Counted from the first letter of the stretch, positions 9,938 to 21,077 are shown. The stretch is DNA of 64,000 nt from Turritopsis dohrnii (GCA_027922465.2 BQMF02000591.1:166768-230767); one strand, 5' to 3'. The notes: generated from the sequence alone by a model not told the origin. Numbers and translations: made by a program.

Positions 9938-11911
9938 TTACGCATCCAAATCGACTTTCACTGCAATTTCGCCCAGGTCTTTCATCATATCACAATCATC
10001 AACGTGATGAATGATTACTAATGAACGAACAGCTCGAACCGTCTCTCTGTATACATTTTCATTCTCGTTTCTGTATCTGATAGTGGCCTTACGTGCCACA
10101 CCATCACGACTGTACTCGAGGCTTTTAACGATTCCGTAAGTGTACGAATTTGAGATGACCGAATCGTTCTTTGTAAACAAGATAATATCTCCAACGTTGA
10201 TTTTCTCGGAGATAAACCACTTTTGTTGCTGCATTAATTTGGGAACATGAACGAGCAGCCAAACTTCGAACCATGAATTGAAGACGTCCTCATTCTCTTT
10301 GATAATTTTCGTGGGATTGACAGAAGTTGCGACACCAGATGGAGAGCGAAAATTATTGCGTCCAAGCAATAGACGATTTGGCGTTATCAGGTCCATACAT
10401 TCAAAGTCACCAACGACGTTTCCAACTGCCAAAGGTAGATTGTTAATTTGATTTGCGATGCACGACGCCAGAGTCTCCCATTGGAGGATTGACAAACGAT
10501 GATTCTGAATAGATTTCTCGATTGATTTGTTGATTTCTCGAATTTTTCTTTCAACTTTGCCATGCATTGCGTGACCCTGCACCGGAAAAATATCGAATTC
10601 AACTCGAGAATGCTTCGTCAGATGACCTTTGATGTTGATAAAATCAAGTCTCATTTCTTTGCAGGCTTTTACGAGCTGACTCCCTTCGTCGCAAAATAGT
10701 CTTTTAGGATATCCATGTTCGAACGAAAATCGGTTGAAGGCAAGGATAAACGATGTTGTTCCATAGTCGTCCATGATCTTGATCTTGACAGCTGAAGTTG
10801 CACAGCAGCAGAATACGACGAGCCACACTTTGACAGTTTTGCGTTTTTGATAAGGTGCGTAGGAAAGATATGGTCCGGAAAGGTCAACTTGTGTGTAGTA
10901 GAATGCTGGAGCTATTGTTATGTTGCATCTTGATATAGGTCCCATTGCAATGTCAACGGTACGTTTTGCCAGATACTTACAGCGCTGACAGGAACTCTTA
11001 ATGGATTTGATGAGCATTCTCCCCTCGCTAACGAAGGCTTTTTGAAGAAGGTAGCGAAGCGTTGTTTCGATACCTGAGTGTTTGACTTCGGGGTGATACC
11101 AATGAATGTCAAGAGCGATAGCATAGGCAATTGGAGATTTTCTGTCCACGACAGGAACACAGAAAAATGTAGATGATAAATCCTTCATTGATCTGGTAAA
11201 TCGCCCAACAATAGAAATTTCATCGTCTGCTAAGATTCTACCGGTGTACATCAGAATTCCATCGCTGATCTTCGTGAAATTTTTGTATTTTGATCTCGGT
11301 AAGAATTGAGTGATCTCTTGGGATGATTTCCTGAAATAATAGTTTTCAGCAGCTTTGATTTCTTTGTCGCTGATGACGATAGTTGAAGAATCGATTGTCA
11401 GAAACTTTTTTGATCCTGTTCTTACTCGGTTCACCAAGATGTAGATATACTTGTAGACAAGTGCCATGATACGAATCGTTGTAGTAAATCGATGCCGATT
11501 GGGATCCAGAAGATATTTCGAAAACTTGTACCTTTCTGATACTCCCTCAAGCGATTCAATGTGGTAACTTTGAACGATACTCTTCTCTTTGTTGACCTCA
11601 GCGATTTGTTGGTTTGACAGCTTCAAATCGTCCACAGATTGTATTGGAAAGGATATTTTCGGTTGCTTCATCCATTCGTGTCCATTGATCCAGGATGATG
11701 ACTGATCAATGTCTTTGAAGGTGACGCATCTTCTTGTACCAAGGTCTGCAAGATTTTGATCCGAAGGAATATAGAACCACTGTTCCTTTTCTGTAAAACG
11801 TTGAATCTCCAAAATGCGACTTCGGACGAACTTCTTCAATGGTTTCTCGTCGTTAACGATCCAATAGAGTGTTATCTGGCTATCTGTTAGCTTGATTGAA
11901 GTTTTGTAAAG
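9938..11911 (-). CDS. pol: BEL/Pao pol, C-terminal part: RNase H end and integrase
   Basis: In the same frame as the upstream pol segment but separated from it by TAG at 11912-11914. It opens with the end of RNase H (TSIKLTDSQITLYWIV, SDQNLADLGTRR). The integrase has an HHCC-type zinc module (H..H near WYHPEVKHSG, CQRCKY) and the DDE core VDLSGP, CDEGSQ and HGKVERKIRE. The C-terminal tail has the BEL-type GDIILF segment before DLGEIAVKV. It would insert the cDNA into host chromosomes. The open frame downstream of the stop is more than 650 codons, which fits either a very young nonsense mutation or readthrough. Confidence 0.9.
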   Translation of the reverse strand, partial: LYKTSIKLTDSQITLYWIVNDEKPLKKFVRSRILEIQRFTEKEQWFYIPSDQNLADLGTRRCVTFKDIDQSSSWINGHEWMKQPKISFPIQSVDDLKLSNQQIAEVNKEKSIVQSYHIESLEGVSERYKFSKYLLDPNRHRFTTTIRIMALVYKYIYILVNRVRTGSKKFLTIDSSTIVISDKEIKAAENYYFRKSSQEITQFLPRSKYKNFTKISDGILMYTGRILADDEISIVGRFTRSMKDLSSTFFCVPVVDRKSPIAYAIALDIHWYHPEVKHSGIETTLRYLLQKAFVSEGRMLIKSIKSSCQRCKYLAKRTVDIAMGPISRCNITIAPAFYYTQVDLSGPYLSYAPYQKRKTVKVWLVVFCCCATSAVKIKIMDDYGTTSFILAFNRFSFEHGYPKRLFCDEGSQLVKACKEMRLDFINIKGHLTKHSRVEFDIFPVQGHAMHGKVERKIREINKSIEKSIQNHRLSILQWETLASCIANQINNLPLAVGNVVGDFECMDLITPNRLLLGRNNFRSPSGVATSVNPTKIIKENEDVFNSWFEVWLLVHVPKLMQQQKWFISEKINVGDIILFTKNDSVISNSYTYGIVKSLEYSRDGVARKATIRYRNENENVYRETVRAVRSLVIIHHVDDCDMMKDLGEIAVKVDLDA

Positions 11912-14437
11912 CTACTTCAAAGATCGTCTTACAACTTCACCAGTATGGGCGTTGACCAGGGCTGCAAGTAGCTCGGCTCGAGGAAGCGTGTAATCTTTTG
12001 GCACCACTTTGGTTCTTGCAAAGATTAGTTGAGAAGAAAATTTTCCATTTGAACGGGGAAAGCGAACGTAGATGGCAGAGCATATTAGCGATTGTGAAGC
12101 ATCGCCAAAATCAATGGTATCAACTTCAAGACAGGAAGCATCCGGAGGTATGACAGCACGTTTGAACCTGACGTTAGCGATCTCTTGCACCATCTCGAAA
12201 TGATCCAACCAAATTGAACGTAAGTCATCGGGAATTTGATCGTCCCAGTCAAGGTTTCTCAGCGATAATTCCCTTAAATCGAGTTTGAACGTTGCGACTA
12301 TTGGAGCGATTCTGCCGGTTAGGTCGAAGATTTCGGCTATCTTTGATACGCAATGTCGTCGTGTGAGTCGAACGGGCACGATGTTGTCGGCAGAAGTTGA
12401 TTTCCTGCCTCTGCGTTTCTTTGAGAAATTCAGTTGCGAGATGTTTATTGCTAACTCATCAGATTTTGGGTACCACATCATTCCTCCGACGCCAATTGTA
12501 TTCCCGTCGTCCGAAAGATGCTCTGGTGGATCGGATCCGGAGAATGTGAAACCTTTTAAGTTGAAGTTGCCATGACTCAAGACGAATTCGATTTCATCAG
12601 CTCTTTGGTGTGCTTGCGCATGTGATGATTCACCGGTCATACAATCATCAACGTAAGTGTCGTCCTGGATAATTTCGTTGACTTCAGGGTATTGATCTTT
12701 AAACGAAGAAGATACTGATCGTAGTCCATGCTCAGCCTGATTGCCACTTGATCGTATACCATACATCAATGTTTTGATGACTTTTTCGCGTGGTATCTTG
12801 GTCGGATCGAGGTTCTCTTGCCATATGTATCGTTGATAGCACCAGTGTTTTTCTTCTAGTCGTATGGTGTTATACATTTTTCGTACATCTGTGTGCATGG
12901 CGACGGGATGAGTTGACCAACGAATGAGTATCTCTTGTAGCTTATTAAGACTGTTTTTTCCTTTCGCCAATAAATCGTTGAGGCTAAAACCAGATGGCGT
13001 GGGATGCGAAGCATCATACACGACTCTGCATGGTGTGGTGACTGATGTTGCTTTCCAAACGACTCGCCATGGTATGAAGTTGTGGACTGTTGAATTGTAC
13101 AGCATCGATTGCTGTTCAGGAAGAAGATTCTCGACGTAGTCGACGAAACCGAGATCTTGTAGCTTTGATTCTGACGCGATGATCTCAGCTTTATCTTTTG
13201 GCGAATCGTTGAGTTTCCTGAGTTGCTGAAAGTAGATCTTCAGAGCAACGTGCTTATTCGGTGCTAATTTTGTGACTGGATCAGCAATGAAGGGTAAAGT
13301 AGCTGTAATCGTCTTTGTGTGATGGTCGATCTTCACGGAAGAATCAATGATATGCTGTTCGATTTCCTCTCTGATGCTGACTTCTTCTTGATGTTTCGAA
13401 CTCTTACATTCTTTGCAGTCTCTGCACTTGACACAACGGTACGTGATGGTTGAACCAGCATCTTCCGTCTCTTCAAAGTCTTTGATGTGACGGACAGGAT
13501 AGGTTGACAAGTAGTTAACGTCTGGATTGACTCTGATACCCATTCTGTATAAGGAGAACTGCTCGCTGAAGAAACCAAGGTATTTCGTTTGATTGAAGTA
13601 TGTTTGATGGATCTTGGTGAATATCTCGTGGGGTCCACCGATGACTCCACGACCACCATGTTGATTGTTGAAGACGGATTCGTAGATACTTAATCCAGAA
13701 GGTAGTTGGTAGATGAGTCTTGGATGATATCTTAGATAGCTAATACCAATCATAAAATGTACATCACCACCGACATATGACGCGGGTTGTGGTAGCTGAG
13801 ATGAATCACCACCAGACGACTTAAAGCTTTTTACGATGTCGTTATATACGTCAGTAAGCGGATAGTCTGGAAACGTTGTTGTTATTGAATCCAATGATAT
13901 ACCATTGAAGGAAGCAATTTTACCATCGTGAGGTGGGATCTTGACATTGTAGGCACCGAACGCTTGCAATGATGTTTGACCAACTCCTCCAACTTGAGTG
14001 ACCTGTGATGAAATTTGCGTTGCTTTTGATGAGAGCGACTGGATAGCAGAACGTTTCACAATAAAATCACTACAACCAGAATCAAAGAATATCGTGTAAG
14101 GCTTTCTGTCAATTGATATCGTTTGAAAGAGATAAATTCCACGTTCACCGTCGGACCCTTGCTCAGTGATTTGATGGCTGGTCTTGAATGTTTCGTGTAC
14201 ATGAAATGATAGGCTGATATTCTTTGAAAACGATGGAAGATTTGCATTTCTGATGCATCGTTGCTTGTACGTCGACAGAAGGTCCTTGTTGTTTTGATCA
14301 TCCTTGTGTTCGTGACAGACGAGGACGTGCTTTTTTGTAGAATATTTCAGATGTGATACATGCTTACATGTAAAGTCTCGTTGACATCTTCCCTCCTTGT
14401 GTTTTTCAATTGATGCGCAGCGCCTGGAAAAAGACAT
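11912..14437 (-). CDS. pol: BEL/Pao pol, N-terminal part: protease, reverse transcriptase, start of RNase H
   Basis: Opens within the zinc-knuckle region (HKEGRCQRDFTCKH, TKKHVLVCHEH), overlapping the end of gag in another frame by 91 nt. A pepsin-like protease follows with the active-site triplet DSG near residue 119 (FFDSGCSDFIV). The RT has TDVRKMYNTI, the catalytic YVDD at about residue 595 (DNA 12641-12652) and later the BEL domain (CVSKIAEIFDLTGRIAP). RNase H begins at YTLPRAELLAAL and is cut by TAG at 11912-11914. The ATG at 14437 may not be a true start: BEL elements normally make one gag-pol polyprotein, so this part is probably joined to gag by frameshifting or the frame was broken by a one-base indel. 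Confidence 0.9.
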   Translation of the reverse strand: MSFSRRCASIEKHKEGRCQRDFTCKHVSHLKYSTKKHVLVCHEHKDDQNNKDLLSTYKQRCIRNANLPSFSKNISLSFHVHETFKTSHQITEQGSDGERGIYLFQTISIDRKPYTIFFDSGCSDFIVKRSAIQSLSSKATQISSQVTQVGGVGQTSLQAFGAYNVKIPPHDGKIASFNGISLDSITTTFPDYPLTDVYNDIVKSFKSSGGDSSQLPQPASYVGGDVHFMIGISYLRYHPRLIYQLPSGLSIYESVFNNQHGGRGVIGGPHEIFTKIHQTYFNQTKYLGFFSEQFSLYRMGIRVNPDVNYLSTYPVRHIKDFEETEDAGSTITYRCVKCRDCKECKSSKHQEEVSIREEIEQHIIDSSVKIDHHTKTITATLPFIADPVTKLAPNKHVALKIYFQQLRKLNDSPKDKAEIIASESKLQDLGFVDYVENLLPEQQSMLYNSTVHNFIPWRVVWKATSVTTPCRVVYDASHPTPSGFSLNDLLAKGKNSLNKLQEILIRWSTHPVAMHTDVRKMYNTIRLEEKHWCYQRYIWQENLDPTKIPREKVIKTLMYGIRSSGNQAEHGLRSVSSSFKDQYPEVNEIIQDDTYVDDCMTGESSHAQAHQRADEIEFVLSHGNFNLKGFTFSGSDPPEHLSDDGNTIGVGGMMWYPKSDELAINISQLNFSKKRRGRKSTSADNIVPVRLTRRHCVSKIAEIFDLTGRIAPIVATFKLDLRELSLRNLDWDDQIPDDLRSIWLDHFEMVQEIANVRFKRAVIPPDASCLEVDTIDFGDASQSLICSAIYVRFPRSNGKFSSQLIFARTKVVPKDYTLPRAELLAALVNAHTGEVVRRSLK

Positions 14438-16038
14438 TGAAAGCAGTATCCCTTGTTTTTAAGCAAGGAAAGTCTATCAGCAGGTGTAAGTTCGACGAAC
14501 TTTTTGCACGTATAGTACTGTAGTAGCCTGGTGCCTCCAGGACCAAAGGTGGACACATGATCGTCAACGCCTTCTTTGGAATTACAGATGAAACAGGTAG
14601 GCTCAGAGGGTATGGTATTAGAACTAGAATTAGAAGAATACCCATACCTCTGAGTCCTGTTTGTCTTGGATGCATCTTGATATTGATTGGTTGTAGGTCG
14701 CCTTGTTGTTGACTCGTTTTGACCATGAGCTGACATCTTCACGATTAGTTTCTGTTGTTGGATGGCCAACTCATCTTCCAGAAATTTGCGCAACTTGGAC
14801 CACGTTTCTTCTGGAGTAAGATTATCGTATGAAATATGAACAAGCCACCTTGACAGCCTTGCGTCCCCAAGTAGATGGTATACTTTTTGGATTGCACCAC
14901 CATAGTACAAGTAGTTTTCGATGTCGTGCTTCTTTGCCAATGATGTGAGATCTTTGATCATGTTGATGATGTTGCTTAACGAGTTGACGATTGAGTCAGT
15001 ATCTTTCGAACGATAAATTGGATTTGTCGAGCTCAATTGATTTATCTTCTTCTGAAGCATCAGCATCACATCACCATATGCAAGCTTCAATCTTGTCCAT
15101 ATCTCTTCAATGTTGTCGATCGTTCTGACGCAACTGAGAGCAGGATCTTTAAGATAGTTATTTTTTAGCAGTTCAGCAAAGAGATGTTTAGGCGTGGTTC
15201 GAAGGTAAAGCTTCTCAAACTTCGATTTGAATGTGTAGAAATCCACCGAATCTTGATGACCAGAAAATCTTTCAAGTTTGATGTTTAGAGTTGATTCTGA
15301 AAAGAGTTTTTGTTTATACACCTGACGCTCTTCGATCTCAGAGTTCAGCTTTTCTGTGTAACTTGATCTGCTTGAGATAAGACACGTATACCTTTCATTG
15401 AGATGATGACAAGCACTTTGAACATCAAGATTTGTCGTCGTCTTGGTGAGAATAGTTTCAATCCTCTTGGATATTTCGTTAATCTGAGATGTGGTCGACG
15501 GAAGATTGTTTCTAATCTGCACAAGTTCTTCATCAGTTAAGTCTTGAGGATTACGAGCGAATTCTTTAACGATGTCTTCGATAGAACGTTTTGTGTCCTC
15601 GATCAAGAACTGATGAGATTGGAGTTTACGTATCTCGTTGTCACTTGCTTGTTTCGTTCGTAGGAGGTTTGCTTTCACTTTCAAATCGTTGATTTCCTTA
15701 ATATACTCTTTGATTAACTGTATGGCACCAACGATTTGCATTGTAAGTTGTTTGTCAGGCGTTTGAGTTTGGAGAACAAGCTCGTTTGTTCGAATAGACT
15801 TTCGTAAGTCTGTTAACTTTTCCACTGTCGCAGATAGATCGACTCCACTGTGGATTGGATTTTCTTCAACAATGTCGTGGACCTCCTGAATCATCACTTG
15901 GGTTTCTATCACAGTCGATGATGGCATTACGTCTAACGATAGTTGGTCGAGTTGGGCTGAAAGATCTTGAAGTTCGGTTTTCTCACCAGTTGAGTTGAAA
16001 ATGGTATAATCGAATCTCGATTTGATACGTTTTGACAT
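14347..16038 (-). CDS. gag: BEL/Pao gag
   Basis: Start chosen at the ATG in CACATGTCAAAACG (16038); the open frame extends a little further into the LTR but only from a non-ATG codon. The first half is charged and probably coiled coil (LDQLSLDVMPSS, repeated E/K/L-rich segments). The middle has the BEL gag block LKLERFSGHQDSVDFYTFKS and LRTTPKHLFAELLKNNYL. The end has Cys/His residues (CFICNSKEGVDDH, GYCFQCLFPGA) of a nucleic-acid-binding knuckle. The frame then leaves the family pattern and stops, while the family pattern continues in the pol frame. It would form the cytoplasmic particle around the RNA. Confidence 0.9.
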   Translation of the reverse strand: MSKRIKSRFDYTIFNSTGEKTELQDLSAQLDQLSLDVMPSSTVIETQVMIQEVHDIVEENPIHSGVDLSATVEKLTDLRKSIRTNELVLQTQTPDKQLTMQIVGAIQLIKEYIKEINDLKVKANLLRTKQASDNEIRKLQSHQFLIEDTKRSIEDIVKEFARNPQDLTDEELVQIRNNLPSTTSQINEISKRIETILTKTTTNLDVQSACHHLNERYTCLISSRSSYTEKLNSEIEERQVYKQKLFSESTLNIKLERFSGHQDSVDFYTFKSKFEKLYLRTTPKHLFAELLKNNYLKDPALSCVRTIDNIEEIWTRLKLAYGDVMLMLQKKINQLSSTNPIYRSKDTDSIVNSLSNIINMIKDLTSLAKKHDIENYLYYGGAIQKVYHLLGDARLSRWLVHISYDNLTPEETWSKLRKFLEDELAIQQQKLIVKMSAHGQNESTTRRPTTNQYQDASKTNRTQRYGYSSNSSSNTIPSEPTCFICNSKEGVDDHVSTFGPGGTRLLQYYTCKKFVELTPADRLSLLKNKGYCFQCLFPGAAHQLKNTRREDVNETLHVSMYHI

Positions 16039-16090
16039 GTGATTATTGATGTGATAAATTGATATCGAATTGAATGGATCTCTGTTTGAA

Positions 16091-16573
16091 TGTAGCGGTA
16101 TCACTTCTCACGAAAAAGACAGGTTTGGAACATTGAGTTTACGTTCAAACTGAAATCACAATGAAATAAATACAAGTAAATTTAGTAAAAACTACATATA
16201 ACTGAAACAACAGAAAGAAGAAGGAAAAGAACAAAACCAAAACCTACCAGTTGGCCAAGTATATCGCTAGTGATACGCTATATATGTTTGACTTGAGTTG
16301 ATTTGAAAAATGTGTTTGAATTGAGTTGATTTGAAAAATGTGTGTGTACAAAAATGAGAAAAACGTTGAATATATAGTGAAATAAACTAAACACCCTAGA
16401 GACATCAACTCAGTAAATGACAAAATAATTACTAAAAAAATTAAAATTGATTTAAGATAAACTGAATGCACGAGAGAAACAAAACACTGAGACGCATTAA
16501 AAAACAAAAAAACACGTGACAATTACAATAAATATTTTTGTGTGTTTTTATATGAATAGGCGATCGCCTTACA
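16091..16573 (-). repeat. BEL/Pao 5' LTR
   Basis: 483 bp, apparently identical to the LTR at 9417-9899. Read on the minus strand it begins TGTAAGGCGATCGCC, followed by TTCATATAAAAACAC, a plausible TATA box at about 16540-16552 for the element's own transcript. It ends GATACCGCTACA next to gag. Confidence 0.95.
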
Positions 16574-17640
16574 ACAAGTGGTCATCATCAGAGTATACTT
16601 TTTGCCCGAATTGATATTTTTAAAATTCATAGCTAGTTACCTCTTTTTTTAAATCTTTTATTTTGGTAATATGTTTACAATTCAATATTCACAAGCCCTA
16701 GCGGTAATAAGTTGGTTAGTCACGTTCTCGTCTGATCATTTTATTCTTTTTTTTTTATTGGGTGAATTTTTACCGTTTCGATCCTTGTTTTGATTGGTCG
16801 AGAAAACACATCTTCGATCCTGCTTTTTCATTGGACGATGGAAGTGACTTCTGAGTGCTTGTTTACATATTTTTGTTTTTGAGTATGAAAATATTGGGAT
16901 TGGTTCCTTATTTTCTTTTGTTAATCTTTTCGGCGGGAATTCTCGATCATATTTTTAACAAGTTTTTTATTGCGTTTTAAGGCTTACAGACTTGCCGTTT
17001 AGATGGTAAATTCTTTTCTTTTCTTATAACTTATAAGTACTTCCTTTCAATGTTCTTGAGCTTTATGCTAAATTCGAGCTCAAAGCGGAATTTTTTTGCA
17101 AATTTTAAAAAGTTATTGAATGGGTTTGAGTTTAATATGATAGGGTGGAGACAAATGTTTGTGAACTTTCTGTGAAGAAATTTCGTAGAAACGACTTTTC
17201 GTTCGCCTTTAATCGTTTTTTAAAGTTTCTTTGGATTGATGTTTCTCTGTTCACAAAGAGTTTTATATCCTATATTAAAACAAAAGAATTCTACGAATTA
17301 ACAATAGGTTGTTATGGATAGATATAGATAGATACATCTTCGTAGAACAGAGCAAAATAATCTTGTGTAGGGTTTTAGGCGTTTTTGGCCGTTTCTCCAG
17401 AATTTTATTTTGTTTTTAACTTGATTCATGGTATACTCGTATCAGAGACGACTTTCCATGGCTGTGGGTGAAATTTGATTTGTTAACCTCGCTTTGACTT
17501 GAGGCAGATGTTGTCTTACGAATATTTCGTTTTTCTATGGTTGATTGTCGTTTTCTATCTCTTATAATGTCAGGATAAAGGACGGAGTTCCATCCCATCA
17601 AAAGCAGCTTTAAAGTTAGCTACCTTGCCTTCCCGCAGTG
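16574..17640. other. Flank right of the BEL element, nothing recognised
   Basis: The first bases (ACAAGTGGTCATCATCAGAG) resemble the sequence just left of the element at 9390-9411. Otherwise AT-rich. A 61-codon minus frame at 17416-17601 (ending in a Ser/His-rich tail) has no recognisable relative. Confidence 0.4.
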
Positions 17641-17670
17641 CTTGTCAATATTTAACTCTTATAACTACAG

Positions 17671-17940
17671 TCAGCTCCGTCTCACGGCTATTAACGCTGT
17701 GGTATTGTCCACCGGTAACCCGCCGTATTTGATGGCGTTGAGGATGGTAAAGATCAAAAGCGACAAAGGAGACTTAACAAAGCGGTTGAGTAAGAAAGGA
17801 TCATGAGCAACCAAACCGTTCAACCCAGAGATGACAGAGATAACATTCAGAATAGCATTTAGAGTTAGAGGAAGTTTTGCACAGCCAGGGAAGATTTGCA
17901 AAAGATCACAGGCTTTACAGTCACTGCTGTGTTGACTTTG
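17671..17940 (-). CDS. Unrecognised short open frame with hydrophobic stretches
   Basis: A minus-strand frame reads ...SSDCKACDLLQIFPGCAKLP, then LTLNAILNVISVISGLNGLV and LLIFTILNAIKYGGLP. The composition looks protein-like (balanced, hydrophobic segments, a CxxC), unlike the low-complexity frames around it, and the region is less AT-rich. There is no clear ATG near the start, so it is more likely an exon or a fragment of a transposon gene than a complete gene. I do not recognise the family. Confidence 0.3.
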   Translation of the reverse strand, partial: QSQHSSDCKACDLLQIFPGCAKLPLTLNAILNVISVISGLNGLVAHDPFLLNRFVKSPLSLLIFTILNAIKYGGLPVDNTTALIAVRRS

Positions 17941-18029
17941 TAAAAATTTCGCTCTGTTAATTTCCTTTATTTGGGAACTGAAAAGTATTTCGACGTATTT
18001 CGAGAGAAATATTTCGCAATTCGTAGAAA

Positions 18030-18606
18030 TCCTCCAACTTTTCGTGTTGACGTTACATGGTGGTATACATTTATTAGCTGACTTTACTTTTTTCTCGTTT
18101 CAAAGCATGGTACTGTTGGGAGACAATGTTTTTTCGTATCTCTTTCCTAATTTATTATTATATTATACTATGTTATTTAGGAAGTTCTTACGCTAAAATT
18201 GCTTAGACATTTTTCATATTACTTTTGTGTTGGTTTAGTGAAGTGAACAACAAGGATTTTGAAGCACAGCTTGAAATCTGAAATTTTGCCAACCATACAT
18301 TTTATTTTTGTATATGTTTTAGCTCTAAATATTTCATTCAATAAACTTTGTTCAACGCACTGATTTTTGGCGGATCTTGCCTTAAAAAAGATTTTAATTG
18401 GATTTCTGTGTATGCAAGAAAGCTATATTACAAATTGTCGTTCTTCGGGTTTTTCTATTTTAACTGTCCTCCTCGCCAAACCTAATCATACTAGTGTGTA
18501 ATCATGATCAGTAAAATCTTTTTACATTTTCTTGTTGTTTATTTTATAGACATTGGCTACTTTTTGTTTTGAATCAAAGTTTAAAACGCAGATTTCTAAT
18601 GGATTT
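18030..18606 (-). repeat. Dispersed repeat family B, inverted copy
   Basis: Reverse complement of the 5502-6146 unit, from CCAACTTTTCGTGTTGACG to CGCAGATTTCTAATGG. It lacks the terminal (GAT)n and GC-rich hairpin end present in the other two copies. Confidence 0.75.
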
Positions 18607-18944
18607 TTTGCTTTCATTTATTTTTTTTTTAAAGTTTGCTTTTTTCTTTTGGCTCTTACAGAATTTCTTTAACAAATCTTGTTTTGATTATAAAATACGT
18701 ATCCATGGTTTCAGTTCACACATTTCTTTTGTTTGTAGCAAATACTTCCTGATATTACTTGTTAAGCCTTATTTACGCTTTGTGAAAGGTATATTAGCAT
18801 CAGTGTGACTTAGACCTAAGTAGACAAAAAGTAACAAAGTTTTGTTTGTTTTTGTTTCCGTTGCATAGGCTTGCAATGTATAGCTTGCTGTGTGTACAAA
18901 TTGGAATGCTTGAGAGCAGGGGCGTTTTTAGTTAAAGCTACATG
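18607..18944. other. AT-rich spacer
   Basis: Poly-T-rich sequence. The 79-codon frame at 18569-18808 is F/L/S-rich low complexity and lies partly in the repeat. No feature supported. Confidence 0.4.
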
Positions 18945-19430
18945 CTAGTGTTTATGTTAGTTTGAGGCTGTGGTGATCTCGTGATCGCTGGGAGAGTAAC
19001 AAATAACCCCACCGTCAAGCAGTAGAGTATAAAATCTGGGAGGTGGTATTCTTTTTGAGGTTGTACGAGGCAAAACCGTACGAACAATAATAATGAGAAA
19101 ATATGTAACCACATATCACGACATCGTGTGGTTTAATTACATAAAAATGACCACCCGTCCCAACCAAATATCTGAGAAACGAAGAAATTCGAATACGAAA
19201 AAATTGATAGTTACCTTAATACTCAATAAAAGTGTATTTATAATGAGTATTCTATATCTGTGGCTGTCAATTGTCATCAAGGAAGGTCATAAAGCTAAAA
19301 CGTCGATTGCTTGTGGTGTTGACTTAATAATGTTTTTCTTTGACAACATATTAGTCTTTGTTATTCAATTTTATCATTCAATATAGTGACTGATTAAGTC
19401 TAAAGTAAACGAGTTGATGTACAATCAAAA
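18945..19430 (+). repeat. Dispersed repeat family C, long copy
   Basis: Starts GTTTATGTTAGTTTGAGGC with GTGATCGCTGGGAGAGTAAC, then GACCACCCGTCCCAACC, TTGATAGTTACCTTAATACT and CGATTGCTTGTGGTGTT. The same word order appears in the copies at 22020-23460, so this may be close to full length. The 97-codon frame at 19093-19386 lies inside the repeat and is not conserved in other copies. Confidence 0.7.
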
Positions 19431-21077
19431 CATATCTAGAACTTGTTTTGTCAATACATATGAGTCATTTCATTCTGACAGAAAAAATTAGTTGATCAAC
19501 TTTTTAAGTTGTCTGTCTTTCTTAGTCAAGCTCCTTTTCAAGCATATAGTTCTTAAAGCTTCAAAATAATTAATATTTTTCATCTTCTAAAAAATACGTT
19601 ATATTGTGTTGTTTCAGATCGACTCAGAAGACTCGTAGAAGATCATATTAAGATCATCATATGTGTATAATTTACTTGACATGTGGGGACAGTGGACGAA
19701 CAGGATCAATCAGCCTCCATAAAGCATAACGTCCTTACAGTTGTCAGAAAAGAGTGTTGCGTAAAGTTAGTAACTGTAATTAGATTTTCATTTTTCCGCT
19801 GATGGTCCCTTTCCACTGAAACATTTCGTTGTGTGCAAAATATTGCGAAGTATCCACGATATATTGCTCACGATGAATTGCACAAGTGGAAAGAGGATTT
19901 TGTAGTGAAAAACTCATACAAAAATGCCGTTAGATAAAAACAATGACTGCTTGTGGTGTTTGGTTTTTCTCGATAACATATTAGTCTCTGTTAATCACTT
20001 TTAAAATGTTGACGTCACACAAAATATGACAGCCATATTTTCAGCTATATAATTGATAAAATTATTTTCCGTGAAGAGTGGTCAATTTTTCTCACATTCT
20101 TGTTAATTGATATGACAAGGCAATACTATGCTCCATTATACCCTGCACAATACCGTTAGGGTAACCTATTGACAATTAAACTTCCTTCTGAGATTGCATA
20201 GGCCATGTTACGATCCATCCTTTGCGATGATCGGAAATTACAACGTATACGGACAATAATGTAAATAAACACTATAGAACATTGGTTCTATGTAATATGG
20301 CTGAGACTTTCTGTTGTCTTTGTAAAAGTTGCGAGCAGACATGTTTTCGTTCTTACCGTTTTTTGACCTTTTTCATTTCCGTCTCAGGCTTAAAGTTAAT
20401 ATGAATATGATACCTCAGTGCTTTGATTAGAAATTGGCAGCTATAATATGCCTGTAAGCTTTTCAGTTCTGCGCTGATGATTCTTATTGCGTAGGAAAAA
20501 CATCGGTGTCATTGAAATTTCTTCTAACAAGAGTATCGAAATGATCCGGTTTTTGCCACTTCGATGTCTCAAATGTGATTGAAAACAAGCTGCCTTATTG
20601 AAAAAAACACGTATTTTGATCTCGTTTTTGCAATGCCTCCCATTTTGAAATCCATTGTATGCCAAACAGTACAACTACAATAACTATGATGGAATGCAAA
20701 TGTAAGAAGTCACAACAAAATCCTTTGAAACAAAACATTAAAGTCATCACAAGAAGCGCTGTGTGTTCCTTTATAGCAGGACTACTCGATGTAAATGATG
20801 AAACAGACCGTTGCTTAAGTTATGAATAATTCACTGTGATAGGTAGAAACGCATACTTATAGTTGCACAAGCGACAAGCGACCCGACTTGGCAGTTGATA
20901 TCTGGTACTCTGCCTATCTGGTTGTCTGTCTGAGTGTCTCTTTAATTTTTTTGGTGATTACAACGAAGGGTGGCGCGCTCATCAAGAGATCAAGAATTTC
21001 ATATTTTTATATTTTCGCTTAGAAATAACTCACATAGGTGGTGTTAATATCAAAACAAACTGTGTTTCTGAAACAGT
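19431..21077. other. Intergenic stretch with a family C scrap
   Basis: A short family C fragment is visible at about 19925-20015 (GACTGCTTGTGGTGTTTGG and a following ATATTAGTCTCTGTTA). The rest is AT-rich without recognisable genes; the 77-codon minus frame at 20441-20674 is unsupported. Confidence 0.4.

Larger units (their letters stand above)
9417..16573 (-). mobile_element. BEL/Pao LTR retrotransposon, full length
   Basis: Two 483-bp LTRs (9417-9899 and 16091-16573) enclose gag and pol on the minus strand. The polyprotein order is gag, aspartic protease, RT, RNase H, integrase, with the extra zinc-knuckle and pol features of BEL/Pao. The LTRs look identical by eye, which points to a recent insertion. 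Coding damage is limited to a gag/pol frame change near 14400 and one in-frame TAG at 11912-11914. A purine-rich GGCGGGAG tract directly inside the 3' LTR (9900-9907) is a plausible polypurine tract. No TGG-type primer site is obvious next to the 5' LTR. Confidence 0.95.

Noticed and set aside
14390..14440. Programmed -1 frameshift site between gag and pol
   Set aside because: The local CTTTTTCC run does not form an X XXY YYZ heptamer in the gag frame, and no following pseudoknot was recognised. Recoding is kept only as a possibility.
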